From JANMDU01 sp031376455 (GTDB lineage Bacteria; Pseudomonadota; Gammaproteobacteria; Burkholderiales; Burkholderiaceae_C), in contig JANMDU010000003.1 of assembly GCA_031376455.1 (NCBI GenBank), positions 1 to 64,000 on the forward strand: 64,000 nt of DNA. Reading direction: 5' to 3'. Below the pieces are notes generated by a model, which worked only from the letters and a program-made list of their open reading frames with translations, did not search any database and was not told the origin of the DNA. Positions 16,047 through 24,069 of the stretch are shown here, piece after piece (within the stretch, counting starts at the first letter, position 1; the number at the start of each line of letters is the position of its first letter). The translations under genes were made by a program, and so were the position numbers.

Positions 16047-16932
16047 TTTTGCTGAATGCGTTGTCGCCGAGCAAGCGATGCGCGCTGGGCGCAAGGTGGC
16101 GATCATCGGCGAAGAGAGAAAGGTTGTAGGTGAGCGTGGTCACGCCAATATTGAGCGTGGCGGTGGTGCAGGTGCTGGTGTTGAAGGTGGCTGTGGCGCA
16201 AGCGGGCACGCTGGCTGTGCCGCCTGTGCCTAAATTGCTGGGGCTGTTGAACAGTAAATTGACATAGGCTTCGTTGTCGACCAAGAGCACGTTGTCTGTC
16301 ACGCCAGCAAGGGCGGTTTTGAGGCTGTCGTTGAAGGCGCGGCTGGCGGCTGTTAAAGCGGCAGTACGGGTCTGTAGCGCGGCGAAAGGTGTTTTGCCAA
16401 GATCAGGGGCGTTGGCAATCACCACGTGTTTTGCGCCGGCGGCGGTTAAGCGCAGCACTTGCGCAGCTAAGGCGCGGCCTGCGACGGTGGCGGCTGCGTT
16501 TAATGCGGCGTTGTCTGTGGGGTTGGCCGTGGCCAAGGCGGCGAGCTCAGCCACGCCAGCATCAATGATGAGCAGATCGCTCGCACCGATGCTGCCGGGC
16601 AAAAAGGTGGTGATTTGATCTTTGATGGAATTAGCGCCTGTATCCACGCGTGAGCTGCCTTGTGCGTAGCCGAGGCCGCCGGAGATTTGCGCGGTGATGG
16701 TTTTGCCATAGCTGGTGGCGACGCGCTCGATCCAGATGTTGACGGTGCCGTCGTTGACGGTGAATTTACCTCCTGTTTGGCCAACGTCAGAGAGGCCATC
16801 GCCAAAGCTGATCACACGCGTGGGATTGAGGGGCTGGAAGGTTGAGCCGGATCCGCAGGCCGTGAGAAAGAGGGCGCTGGCTGCGAGCAAGCTGATGGAC
16901 AACGCGGCAACAAAACGGGGCAGGGCAAACAT
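16030..16932 (-). CDS. SGNH/GDSL-like lipoprotein lacking the nucleophile serine
   Basis: A 300-residue predicted lipoprotein: signal segment with lipobox LTAC, lipidated Cys at 26. The GDSL block I reads FGDGLSDVG (residues 43-51): the position of the catalytic Ser holds Gly46. Block V is still present (DDRHLAPSAHRLLG, with D276/D277 and H279), and the fold appears complete. GDSL proteins are usually esterases or lipases; this one may be inactive, or may use a different nucleophile. It is convergent with the PglL-like gene and alone in its transcription unit. Confidence 0.75.
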   Translation of the reverse strand: MFALPRFVAALSISLLAASALFLTACGSGSTFQPLNPTRVISFGDGLSDVGQTGGKFTVNDGTVNIWIERVATSYGKTITAQISGGLGYAQGSSRVDTGANSIKDQITTFLPGSIGASDLLIIDAGVAELAALATANPTDNAALNAAATVAGRALAAQVLRLTAAGAKHVVIANAPDLGKTPFAALQTRTAALTAASRAFNDSLKTALAGVTDNVLLVDNEAYVNLLFNSPSNLGTGGTASVPACATATFNTSTCTTATLNIGVTTLTYNLSLFADDRHLAPSAHRLLGDNAFSKIRARW

Positions 16933-17032
16933 AGAGGCGATCTCAAATAAGAAAAAATACTCAGCGGACAGAGCGCAGACGCTATCTTAACCGTGGCAGC
17001 TTGTAAACAAGGGCGATCTCAAGGTCAATCTC

Positions 17033-18160
17033 CTAAGCGGCAGCGCGCTGCAAGCGATCTCGCACACCATCCCAAGTGGCATCGTTTGGCACGGCCTCGA
17101 CCCAGATCAATCGCGCGTTTTGCGCATCGAAATCTCGGAGAACGGCAAAAAGCTGCTGCGCTGTGGCTAGCGCGTCTGAAGGCATGCGGCGGAGCAAAAT
17201 GCGGCTGGAGAGGATTTTTAAGGGGCTGCGGGCATAGATCGCAATATTTTTAGCCTCTGCCCCCAGAAGATCAAGTGCCGTTTGCAGGGCTTTTGCATCC
17301 ATCAAACGCAGCGGGGCAATGGGGGCGTAATGCGAGGCCAGAGAGCCGGAGGCACGGGGCGCGACTTTGCCTGAGGCTCGGGGCGCGACTTTGCCGGAGG
17401 CACGGGGTGCGACTTCGCCGGAGGCGCGTGATGTTGATATGTCAGCCTCGCGCGATTCGGTCGGGCTTTCGCTTATTTCTAAAGCATTTTCGGCATTTTG
17501 CCGGCGTATTTCCTGCGCAGAGTGCTCACTATTTAATAGCGTATCTGAGATGAGATTCTGTCCCATCGCTGCTTCAAGCTGAGCTGGCGTCAGCACGCCA
17601 GGGCGCAGCAGCACGGGCGCGCCGCGTGTGCAGTCAATGATGGTCGATTCAATGCCAACGGTGCATGCGCCGCCATCCAACACGGGCACGGAAGCGCCAA
17701 ACTCTGCGATCACATGCGCGGCCGTGGTGGGGCTGACTTTGCCAAATTTATTGGCGCTTGGCGCTGAAATGCCGTACACCCCGAGCTTGGCGCATTCTGC
17801 GAGCAGCTCGCTGGCCATCGGGTGCGCTGGGCAGCGCAGGCCAATCGAATCCTGCCCACCGGCGCTGCTTTTCGCTACGCCCACCTTGCGCGGCACAATG
17901 ACAGTTAACGGGCCAGGCCAAAATTCATCCATCAGACGCTGCGCAAAATCTGGAATCTGAGCAGCAAAGTGCATCGCAGCAGCGCGACTTGCCACATGCA
18001 CGATGAGCGGATGATCGGCGGGGCGGCCTTTGGCGCAGAAGATTTTTGCAACTGCTTCATCGCTGCAAGCATCTGCACCGAGGCCATATACCGTCTCGGT
18101 AGGAAAGGCGAGCAATTGCCCATCGGCAATCAGCTTTGCAGCTTGCGCAACCGTCAACAC
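17033..18160 (-). CDS. L-threonylcarbamoyladenylate synthase, Sua5 type
   Basis: Makes threonylcarbamoyl-AMP, the first step to t6A37 in tRNA; TsaB, which acts in the second step, is also in this window. The YrdC/TsaC domain occupies residues 1-200 (LLAFPTETVYGLGADA, KIFCAKGRPADHPLIVHV, ISAPSANKFGKVS) and a Sua5 domain the last 90. Start is GTG at 18160 with AAGGAG six bases upstream. The linker that normally reads like P/A-G-x-L-x-SHYAP is expanded by a short-repeat insertion and an eightfold-residue tandem (ASGKVAPR). Length is 375 against about 330-350. It follows purK by ten bases. Confidence 0.9.
   Translation of the reverse strand: MLTVAQAAKLIADGQLLAFPTETVYGLGADACSDEAVAKIFCAKGRPADHPLIVHVASRAAAMHFAAQIPDFAQRLMDEFWPGPLTVIVPRKVGVAKSSAGGQDSIGLRCPAHPMASELLAECAKLGVYGISAPSANKFGKVSPTTAAHVIAEFGASVPVLDGGACTVGIESTIIDCTRGAPVLLRPGVLTPAQLEAAMGQNLISDTLLNSEHSAQEIRRQNAENALEISESPTESREADISTSRASGEVAPRASGKVAPRASGKVAPRASGSLASHYAPIAPLRLMDAKALQTALDLLGAEAKNIAIYARSPLKILSSRILLRRMPSDALATAQQLFAVLRDFDAQNARLIWVEAVPNDATWDGVRDRLQRAAA
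17341..17432 (-). repeat. 24-bp tandem repeat in the Sua5 linker
   Basis: Four imperfect units of 24 bases encode RASGEVAP / RASGKVAP / RASGKVAP / RASGSLAS before HYAP. It lies beside short repeat copy 7, so the whole linker has been enlarged by two different processes. Confidence 0.85.
17488..17546 (-). repeat. Short repeat copy 7, inside sua5
   Basis: Minus-oriented copy: TTTTGCCGGCGTATTTCCTG, CGCAGAGTGCTCACTATTTA, ATAGCG. Read in frame as TLLNSEHSAQEIRRQNAENA. Confidence 0.9.
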
Positions 18161-18170
18161 ATGCGCTCCT

Positions 18171-19412
18171 TCAGGCGATATCGCGCATCGTGGGCAAATA
18201 AGGCAAGCCCAACGTCTGCGCCACTTCGAGCGCGACCGAGCCAGCTAACTCGGCTGAGCTGCCAGTGATCGTGATGTGTCCCATTTTGCGGCCTGCTCGC
18301 GCGCCCGTTTTGCCGTAAAGATGCAGACTCACACCCGGCAAGATAAGCACAGCAGCCCAATTTGGCGTTTTTTCTTTGCCATCACCTTTGTCATTACCGT
18401 CAGTAGTCAGCCACAAATCGCCCAGCAGATTGAGCATGACGCAGCTGGCCAATTGCACGGGCTGCGACAATGGCAGACCACACAATGCACGCACTTGCAA
18501 TTCAAACTGACTGCAGCCCGATCCCTCGATGCTCCAATGACCCGAATTGTGTGGGCGCGGCGCAATCTCGTTGACGCGCAACTCGCTTGTCTCGCTTAAA
18601 TGCCCGGCGGCATCTTTGAGAATAAAAAATTCGACGCACAACACACCTACGTACTGCAAATGCTCCGCTATTAATTTCGAAGCATTCTGCGCAGATTCTA
18701 TGACGGCTAGAGGCAGGTTTGCTTCATAAACTTCGCTGCTCGCCAAGATACCGTTCACATGCACATTGCGCGCCACGGGCAACGTGACCATCTGCCCATC
18801 CGCACTACGCGCGAGCACCACCGAGCATTCAGCAGCGAGATCGCCAAATTGCTCGAGCACGCAGGGCACACCGCCCAGCTGCTTAAAAGCAATGCTGGCT
18901 TGCGAGCGCGTATTGACCTTCACCTGCCCTTTCCCGTCGTAGCCCAGCGTCGCGGTTTTGAGCAAGCCGGGGAAGCATTCATCGGGCGCGGCGGTAATGT
19001 CGGAGATCTTTTCCACGGCGACAAAAGGAAGAGGGGCAGCATGGGCGTTGCCCGAATTTTTGGCGACTTGCGCAAGCATGGTTTTTTCTTCCATGCGATT
19101 CTGCGCAATCGCCACCGCATCTGCGCTGGGCGAGACAACGCGTTGTGCGCCCAGTGTGGCCATCGCAGGTGCTGAGACGTTTTCAAACTCTGTGGTGATC
19201 GCTGCACAGCGCTGCATCAGCTGAGCCAGTGCCGCCTCATCGTCCGTGTTGCCTTGAATGTGATAGTTGGCCGCTGCGCCAGCGGGGCTGATCGGATTCG
19301 CGTCGAGCACCGCCACGAAATAGCCCATGCGCTGCGCCGCATGCACAAACATACGCCCCAGTTGCCCGCCGCCCAGCACACCGAGTGTGCTGCCGGGCAA
19401 AATCGCGCTCAT
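18171..19412 (-). CDS. purK: N5-carboxyaminoimidazole ribonucleotide synthase
   Basis: ATP-grasp enzyme that carboxylates AIR to N5-CAIR in purine synthesis, feeding PurE. Visible blocks: GVLGGGQLGRMFVHAAQRMG at the N-terminus, ITTEFENVS, TATLGYDGKGQ, and EIAPRPHNSGHWSIE in the active site. The protein has 413 residues, about 20 more than usual; residues about 233-249 (VIESAQNASKLIA) come from a short repeat between the carboxylate-binding strands. The start overlaps the purE stop (ATGA). Confidence 0.95.
   Translation of the reverse strand: MSAILPGSTLGVLGGGQLGRMFVHAAQRMGYFVAVLDANPISPAGAAANYHIQGNTDDEAALAQLMQRCAAITTEFENVSAPAMATLGAQRVVSPSADAVAIAQNRMEEKTMLAQVAKNSGNAHAAPLPFVAVEKISDITAAPDECFPGLLKTATLGYDGKGQVKVNTRSQASIAFKQLGGVPCVLEQFGDLAAECSVVLARSADGQMVTLPVARNVHVNGILASSEVYEANLPLAVIESAQNASKLIAEHLQYVGVLCVEFFILKDAAGHLSETSELRVNEIAPRPHNSGHWSIEGSGCSQFELQVRALCGLPLSQPVQLASCVMLNLLGDLWLTTDGNDKGDGKEKTPNWAAVLILPGVSLHLYGKTGARAGRKMGHITITGSSAELAGSVALEVAQTLGLPYLPTMRDIA
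18665..18716 (+). repeat. Short repeat copy 8, inside purK
   Basis: Plus-oriented copy: CCGCTATTAATTTCGAAGC, ATTCTGCGCAGATTCTATGA, CGGCTAGAGGC. Read in frame on the minus strand of the gene. Confidence 0.85.
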
Positions 19413-19903
19413 AACCCCACCTTCATGTCGTTGGCTGCTTTTGTTTGTGCGTTGCGGTATATCGCGAGCTTGCTCGACATTGCCGCATCGTGCAAAGCCA
19501 GCATCGCCACCGCAAAGAGCGCAGCATTTGCCGCGCCTGCCGCGCCAATGGCAAATGTCGCCACCGGCACGCCTTTGGGCATCTGAACGATGGAATGCAA
19601 TGAATCCACGCCTTGCAGATGCTTGGATGGAACGGGCACGCCCAGAATGGGCACCGTCGTCTTAGCCGCCAACATGCCCGGCAAATGCGCTGCGCCGCCC
19701 GCGCCGGCAATGATGGCTTGCAGGCCGCGCAGCGAGGCGCTCTCTGCGTAATCAAACATCGCATCCGGCATCCGGTGCGCTGAGATGACGCGGCATTCAT
19801 GCGCTATGCCAAAATGGTCAAGTATTTGCGCGGCGTGTTGCATGCAATCCCAGTCTGAGCTGGAGCCCATCACCACACCGATTTGAATTTGGTTTGTTGT
19901 CAT
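19409..19903 (-). CDS. purE: N5-carboxyaminoimidazole ribonucleotide mutase
   Basis: Converts N5-CAIR to CAIR in purine synthesis. The 164-residue protein has the class I PurE signature: GVVMGSSSDWDCM, the catalytic VISAHRMPDAM, and IIAGAGGAAHLPGMLAAKT. Start at ATG 19903. Operon order purE-purK-sua5 with a four-base overlap and a ten-base gap. Confidence 0.96.
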   Translation of the reverse strand: MTTNQIQIGVVMGSSSDWDCMQHAAQILDHFGIAHECRVISAHRMPDAMFDYAESASLRGLQAIIAGAGGAAHLPGMLAAKTTVPILGVPVPSKHLQGVDSLHSIVQMPKGVPVATFAIGAAGAANAALFAVAMLALHDAAMSSKLAIYRNAQTKAANDMKVGL

Positions 19904-19963
19904 CCTTGGATTGTAAGCAAGCGCCCTGATGTATGGATTTATTCTTTAAAGAACTCGCCTCTC

Positions 19964-20887
19964 ATGATTGATATCACCGCTGCCACCTTTGAAACCGAAG
20001 TGATTGAGGCTTCGCAAAGCATTCCGGTATTGCTTGATTTCTGGGCGCCTTGGTGCGGCCCTTGTAAAACGATTGGCCCGATGCTGGAAAAGTTAGAGGC
20101 CGATTACGCAGGCCGCTTCAAGCTCGCCAAAATCGACTCAGATGCTGAAGCGCAGCTCTCCGCCGCATTCGGCATCCGCAGCATTCCCACCTGCATTTTG
20201 ATGATCAATGGCCAGCCCGTGGATGGCTTCCAAGGCGCATTGCCGGAGAGCCAGCTCAAAGCGTTTTTAGACAAGCATTTGCCGCCCGAGGATGAAATGC
20301 CTGAGGGGCTCGAGGGGCTTGCGGCAGATATGGCTGCGCCAGAGCCTACGCAAGAAGATCATTTGGCAGTGCTTGAAAAAGCCGTAGAAGCTGCGCCTGA
20401 CGACGACAATGCCCGCTTCAATCTCATCCAAGCGCTGTTGCTCTCGGGCGATGTGGCCGCAGCGCAAGCGGCATTCAAGCCTGCGCTTGCTAAGGCCAGC
20501 GTGGTGCGCCGCTATGAGAGTGTGCAGTTGCTGCTTAATGCTATGAATTTTATAGCACTTGACGCAGATATTACGCCGGCTAAAGCACGATTTGATTCAA
20601 AAATAGCACTCAACAAACGAGATTTTTCTGCGCGCTACGATTATGCGCAAGCCTTGATTGCTGCTGGCCAGCACACGGCCGCAATGGACGAATTGCTAGA
20701 GATTTTGATGCGCGACAAGCTTTGGGACAAAGAAGGCGGCCAAGAGGGCAAAGCCCGCAAACTCTACATCGCCGTGCTCGATTTGCTGGATCTGCCCAAG
20801 CCGAAAATGCCAGATGGTCAGATTCCGCCGGAAGACCCGGTGGTGGCTACATACCGTCGGCGCTTGAGTTCGGTGATTTTGAGCTGA
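19964..20887 (+). CDS. Thioredoxin-TPR protein, CnoX/YbbN-like
   Basis: A 307-residue cytoplasmic protein: thioredoxin domain with active site WCGPC (Cys31, Cys34), then a TPR-like helical tail from about residue 125 (DHLAVLEKAVEAAPDDDNARFNL). CnoX chaperones hold stressed proteins for GroEL and DnaK; unlike the E. coli protein, this one keeps both active-site Cys. I start at the ATG at 19964, as the upstream extension does not match the family. Residues about 192-209 (NAMNFIALDADITPAKAR) come from a short repeat, in the loop between TPR helices. It is divergent from purE. Confidence 0.88.
   Translation: MIDITAATFETEVIEASQSIPVLLDFWAPWCGPCKTIGPMLEKLEADYAGRFKLAKIDSDAEAQLSAAFGIRSIPTCILMINGQPVDGFQGALPESQLKAFLDKHLPPEDEMPEGLEGLAADMAAPEPTQEDHLAVLEKAVEAAPDDDNARFNLIQALLLSGDVAAAQAAFKPALAKASVVRRYESVQLLLNAMNFIALDADITPAKARFDSKIALNKRDFSARYDYAQALIAAGQHTAAMDELLEILMRDKLWDKEGGQEGKARKLYIAVLDLLDLPKPKMPDGQIPPEDPVVATYRRRLSSVILS
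20537..20592 (+). repeat. Short repeat copy 9, inside the cnoX-like gene
   Basis: Plus-oriented, close to consensus: AATGCTATGAATTTTATAGC, ACTTGACGCAGATATTACGC, CGGCTAAAGC. Confidence 0.9.
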
Positions 20888-20903
20888 AGGCGCTGAAAGG
20901 GCT

Positions 20904-20985
20904 GCAGCGTTATGTGGCTGCTTAGGGTGGCTGCGTTATGTGGCCGCTTTGTGCGGCTGCGCTATGCGGCTGTAGGACAACAGCC
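20904..20985 (+). repeat. Degenerate tandem repeat of about 26 bp
   Basis: CAGCGTTATGTGGCTGCTTA, GCTGCGTTATGTGGCCGCTT and GCTGCGCTATGCGGCTG follow one another directly after the cnoX-like stop codon. No gene is seen in this stretch. Confidence 0.6.
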
Positions 20986-21084
20986 AAATTTGTCACAACT
21001 TCGCCCTAACTTGCATCTCTGCGGTCTTCCGGCAGGGCAGCTGCGGCGTTACATTGGCTCTCAGCCCCATTTAAGGAGACTTCC

Positions 21085-21807
21085 ATGAAGCATTCCCGCC
21101 TGCTTTCCGTTTTACTCACCGGCCTGATGGCCGCGGCGTCAGCGAGCACTTCAGCACAAACGCTCAACGGCGTGCCCCTGTCTCCCGTGCAGCCAGCGGC
21201 GCAAACCGCTCCGGCAGCGCCAGCTGTGCAAACCGCACAGACTGCACCGGTCGCACCGTCTGTACCGCTCAGCCCCGCGCAAATCAAGGCGCAACAAGAT
21301 TTAGCCGCTGCGCAAGCTGCTGCAGACAAAGCCAACAAAGACGCAGCCGAGGCACAAGCCAAGGCGAAGGCCGCGCAAGATGCCGCCGCAGCTAAAGTTG
21401 CCCAGGATGCGGCTGCTGTGCAGGCGGCTCAGTTAGAAAAAGCGCGGCTCGCGCAAGTCGCCGCGCTATGCGAATCTTGCGGCATCGTCACGGGCGTGCG
21501 CAGCGAAAAGCGCAAAGGTAAAGGCGGCGCATTAGGCATCATCGGCGGCGCAGTCGGCGGCGGCTTGCTAGGCAGCCAAGTGGGCAAGGGCGACGGCAAA
21601 ACGCTGGGCACGGTCGGCGGCGCGGTCGGCGGCGCGATCCTCGGCAATGAAATCCAAAAGCGCATGAACCGCAAAACGGTTCACATCACCAGCATCCAAC
21701 TCAAGGACGGCACAACACGCACTTACGAATCAGAAGCCGCCCCCACTTGGGGCGTAGGCAACAGCGTCAAACTCGATTCAGCAGCGAATACAGTGGCGAA
21801 ACTTTGA
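21085..21807 (+). CDS. Glycine-zipper envelope protein with Ala/Gln-rich coiled segment
   Basis: A 240-residue exported protein. Signal peptide SRLLSVLLTGLMAAASASTS with likely cut after ASA/TSA; then a Pro/Ala linker, an Ala-rich segment with heptad-like spacing (about 75-125), and a glycine-zipper 2TM domain GGALGIIGGAVGGGLLGSQV...GTVGGAVGGAILGNEIQKRM, as in SlyB/RcpA-like outer membrane proteins. There is no lipobox. A good ribosome site AAGGAGACTTCC precedes the ATG. Precise role unknown; family members affect envelope integrity. Confidence 0.78.
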   Translation: MKHSRLLSVLLTGLMAAASASTSAQTLNGVPLSPVQPAAQTAPAAPAVQTAQTAPVAPSVPLSPAQIKAQQDLAAAQAAADKANKDAAEAQAKAKAAQDAAAAKVAQDAAAVQAAQLEKARLAQVAALCESCGIVTGVRSEKRKGKGGALGIIGGAVGGGLLGSQVGKGDGKTLGTVGGAVGGAILGNEIQKRMNRKTVHITSIQLKDGTTRTYESEAAPTWGVGNSVKLDSAANTVAKL

Positions 21808-21838
21808 TGCATGTTTTGAGGCACGCCTTAAAATGAAA

Positions 21839-21896
21839 ATGCTATTTATTTCGTAGCGCTTCGCGCAGCTTCTATGCCGGCTATTGCCGGTTTTGC
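21839..21896 (+). repeat. Short repeat copy 10, at the 3' end of a small gene
   Basis: Plus-oriented, close to consensus: ATGCTATTTATTTCGTAGC, GCTTCGCGCAGCTTCTATGC, CGGCTATTGCCGG. It supplies the last 16 residues (AKPAIAGIEAARSATK) and stop of the 81-residue ORF on the minus strand. Confidence 0.9.
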
Positions 21897-22091
21897 ATCA
21901 AATTTATCTTGTCCCGACTTGCTGCTATGTACACGCTTAGCCAAAGGCTCGGCGAGCAAGTTCACACGAATTGCTGCTGCGCAGATAGCGAGCAAGCAGA
22001 TCATGAGTACAGCTGCTGCTGCCCATACAGGATGCGCAGAGGCGGCGAGTGGCGGGTCAATCCAAGAAGGGGGCGTGACAGTAGTGTTCAT
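21846..22091 (-). CDS. Small single-pass membrane protein, unknown function
   Basis: An 81-residue protein with one hydrophobic segment (VWAAAAVLMICLLAICAAAI) followed by a basic stretch; not recognised. I start at the ATG at 22091 because TGAGG lies eight bases upstream; an ATG five codons earlier is possible. The C-terminus is read from short repeat copy 10, so the original end of the protein has been replaced or extended. It could be a real small membrane protein or a remnant. Confidence 0.5.
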   Translation of the reverse strand: MNTTVTPPSWIDPPLAASAHPVWAAAAVLMICLLAICAAAIRVNLLAEPLAKRVHSSKSGQDKFDAKPAIAGIEAARSATK

Positions 22092-22109
22092 GGGTAGCCT
22101 CATCATGTG

Positions 22110-22213
22110 ATTCCGTTTCTAAATCACTTCTGCATGTCGTTGCTGCTCCTAGTCGTGCTAAAAACACTGTCTTCGTCACTGCGCCTAGTGCAGAAATGAT
22201 TTAGAAACGGAAT
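22110..22213. repeat. 104-bp palindromic element
   Basis: Left arm at 22110-22134 (ATTCCGTTTCTAAATCA, then cTTCTGCA) pairs with the right arm at 22189-22213 with a single mismatch in 25 positions. The 54-base core has further partial symmetry (CCTAGTCGTGC / GCGCCTAGTGC). No reading frame spans it convincingly. It looks like a miniature inverted-repeat element or a large hairpin in the leader of the small membrane protein gene. Confidence 0.8.
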
Positions 22214-22320
22214 GAGGTGTTGATTGAACGCTTTTACGGCATTCTTTGCTTCCTCTTTTTTGCAAAGAATCGTGTCAGTTGTGTAAATTTCGTGACGGGT
22301 TTCACAGCCTCTCACGCCGG

Positions 22321-22881
22321 CTAATGCCCCGAAAAATCCAACAAGGTGAACAGCGGCAAGCCCGCATCTTTTAAGCGCTTTGAACCTTGCAGCTCGGGCA
22401 AATCAACAATGGCCGCGCCTTCCATGACGCTGGCGCCTAATCTTTCCAGCAGCTTCTTGCCAGCCATCATCGTGCCGCCCGTGGCGATCAAATCGTCGAT
22501 CAGCAGCACGCGTTGGCCCGGCTTCACAGCATCGGTGTGCAGCTCCACGGTGGCGCTGCCGTATTCGAGTTCGTAGGTTTCCTCCACGGTAGCAAACGGC
22601 AGTTTGCCTTTCTTGCGAATCGGCACAAATCCCAAGCCCAACTCATAAGCAATCACGGCGCCCAAAATAAAGCCGCGCGCATCCAGGCCCGCGACCACAT
22701 CGGGGCGCATGCCGCCCTCCATGTAGCGATGCACAAAAGCATCAATCAATATGCGAAAAACGCGCGGGTTTTGTAGCAGCGGCGTGATGTCGCGAAACTG
22801 TACGCCCTTTGATGGCCAGTCGGGGACGGTGCGAATATGTTGCCGGAGGAAATCTGAGAGGGTGTGAGTGAGGGAATCCAT
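22321..22881 (-). CDS. apt: Adenine phosphoribosyltransferase
   Basis: Salvages adenine to AMP with PRPP. The 186-residue protein shows FRDITPLL at 29-36, GLDARGFILG at 65-74 and the PRPP loop VLLIDDLIATGGT at 125-137. Length is typical. The next gene downstream is separated by a palindromic element. Confidence 0.95.
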   Translation of the reverse strand: MDSLTHTLSDFLRQHIRTVPDWPSKGVQFRDITPLLQNPRVFRILIDAFVHRYMEGGMRPDVVAGLDARGFILGAVIAYELGLGFVPIRKKGKLPFATVEETYELEYGSATVELHTDAVKPGQRVLLIDDLIATGGTMMAGKKLLERLGASVMEGAAIVDLPELQGSKRLKDAGLPLFTLLDFSGH

Positions 22882-22949
22882 CCCTCAAGTCTCACATAGA
22901 TTGAGCGTGCAGGCTGGAATTTTTCACCACGCTGGCGTGCGCAGAGCCA

Positions 22950-23936
22950 TCAGCGCAGTTCGCCGTATTGTGTGCCGCTGAGCGCAGGCATCGTCTCATC
23001 ATCGGCCATTTCTGTATCTTCGTAGCCCGTGAGCAAGAGTTTGCTGCGCGCTTGCTCGATCACGCTGCGCTCATTGACCAATGAGGTGGTGTGGTGCGGC
23101 TTTGATGCCACCACACTGGATAGTAGCGCGGCTGGCGCAGCTGTAGCGGCTATGGCGCCTTGCGCTGCACCGGCAGCCAAGGCGCGCCGAAAAGCGGTGA
23201 CCTCTTCGTCACTCAAAGGGCTATCGATGGGCTTCGTCATGATGGGTTCTAGCTTGACAGTCTCTTGATACGATGTGGCTGAGCCGATGATGGGGGCTGC
23301 GTTGCTCATGCCGGCAGTTTTGCGCATGAGCGCTTGCGCAGCACGAGCCTGAAGTACGGCATGCGCTGGGCTGGGCGCCGTTGCAACAACGGGCGCTTGC
23401 AAGCCAAACAGTGGCGCGGGCCTCGAAATAGGCGCTTGCAATGCGCCTAAAAGCGGCGCGGGCGCACTTGCTGGCGTTGCATTTGAATTGAAATAACGCC
23501 AATACACGGCCTGCACCATGATGTCAAAGCGATGCTTGGCTGCATGCGTGATCATGGCTTCGATTTCCGCCAGCTTTTCTACTTCACCACTGAACTGTGC
23601 GGACAGCTCGATCATTACTAAAAAGCTGCGCCCACGCTGATCGAGTGAGAGCACCTTGAATTTAAAAGCAGAGGACAGCACACCAACGCGGATCATCGAT
23701 TCGCGCACGACTTGGAACAGTAATTCGCGTTTCGCGTTTCGTTCATTGCGTCGTTGCTCTAATCTTTGCGCTGAAGCGGTGACCGCAGGTTGCGCCATAC
23801 CGTCTGGGACGCGCGCGCCCAACATAGGGCGGCTGAACTCCATTTGTTGAGACGTGGTCAGCGAATCCGTCTGCGCATGCCGCACAGGGAGCAATGCTTG
23901 ATTACTTTTACCAGAAAACCAATGGAGCCAAGACAT
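22950..23936 (-). CDS. Conserved-looking hypothetical cytoplasmic protein
   Basis: A 328-residue protein I cannot assign. A folded part spans about residues 55-150 (RNERNAKRELLFQVVRESMI, FKVLSLDQRGRSFLVMIELS, AKHRFDIMVQAVYWRYF), flanked by Ala/Pro-rich, probably disordered tails. No signal peptide, membrane segment or nucleotide-binding motif. An SDEEVTAFRRALA helix in the C-terminal part may be a short interaction motif. It is unlinked by function to apt and the RRM gene. Confidence 0.55.
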   Translation of the reverse strand: MSWLHWFSGKSNQALLPVRHAQTDSLTTSQQMEFSRPMLGARVPDGMAQPAVTASAQRLEQRRNERNAKRELLFQVVRESMIRVGVLSSAFKFKVLSLDQRGRSFLVMIELSAQFSGEVEKLAEIEAMITHAAKHRFDIMVQAVYWRYFNSNATPASAPAPLLGALQAPISRPAPLFGLQAPVVATAPSPAHAVLQARAAQALMRKTAGMSNAAPIIGSATSYQETVKLEPIMTKPIDSPLSDEEVTAFRRALAAGAAQGAIAATAAPAALLSSVVASKPHHTTSLVNERSVIEQARSKLLLTGYEDTEMADDETMPALSGTQYGELR

Positions 23937-24069
23937 ATTGCAGTTTTTCTAACTTGAATTTTTGGAGGCACTAGCAACAGCTAGCGCATCCAAAAGTAGC
24001 AACAGTTGTCTGCGCGAGCAACGCTGCATTTGCATGGCTCATGCGCTTAAAACTGCAACACGCGTGCGA

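Noticed and set aside
17341..17432. Possible CRISPR-like array in the Sua5 gene
   Set aside because: Units are contiguous, 24 bp, with no spacers, and are read in frame as a protein linker; it is a coding tandem repeat.
22124..22315. 63-residue minus-strand frame across the 104-bp palindrome
   Set aside because: Half of it is palindrome arm and core; no ribosome site, no recognisable protein feature.
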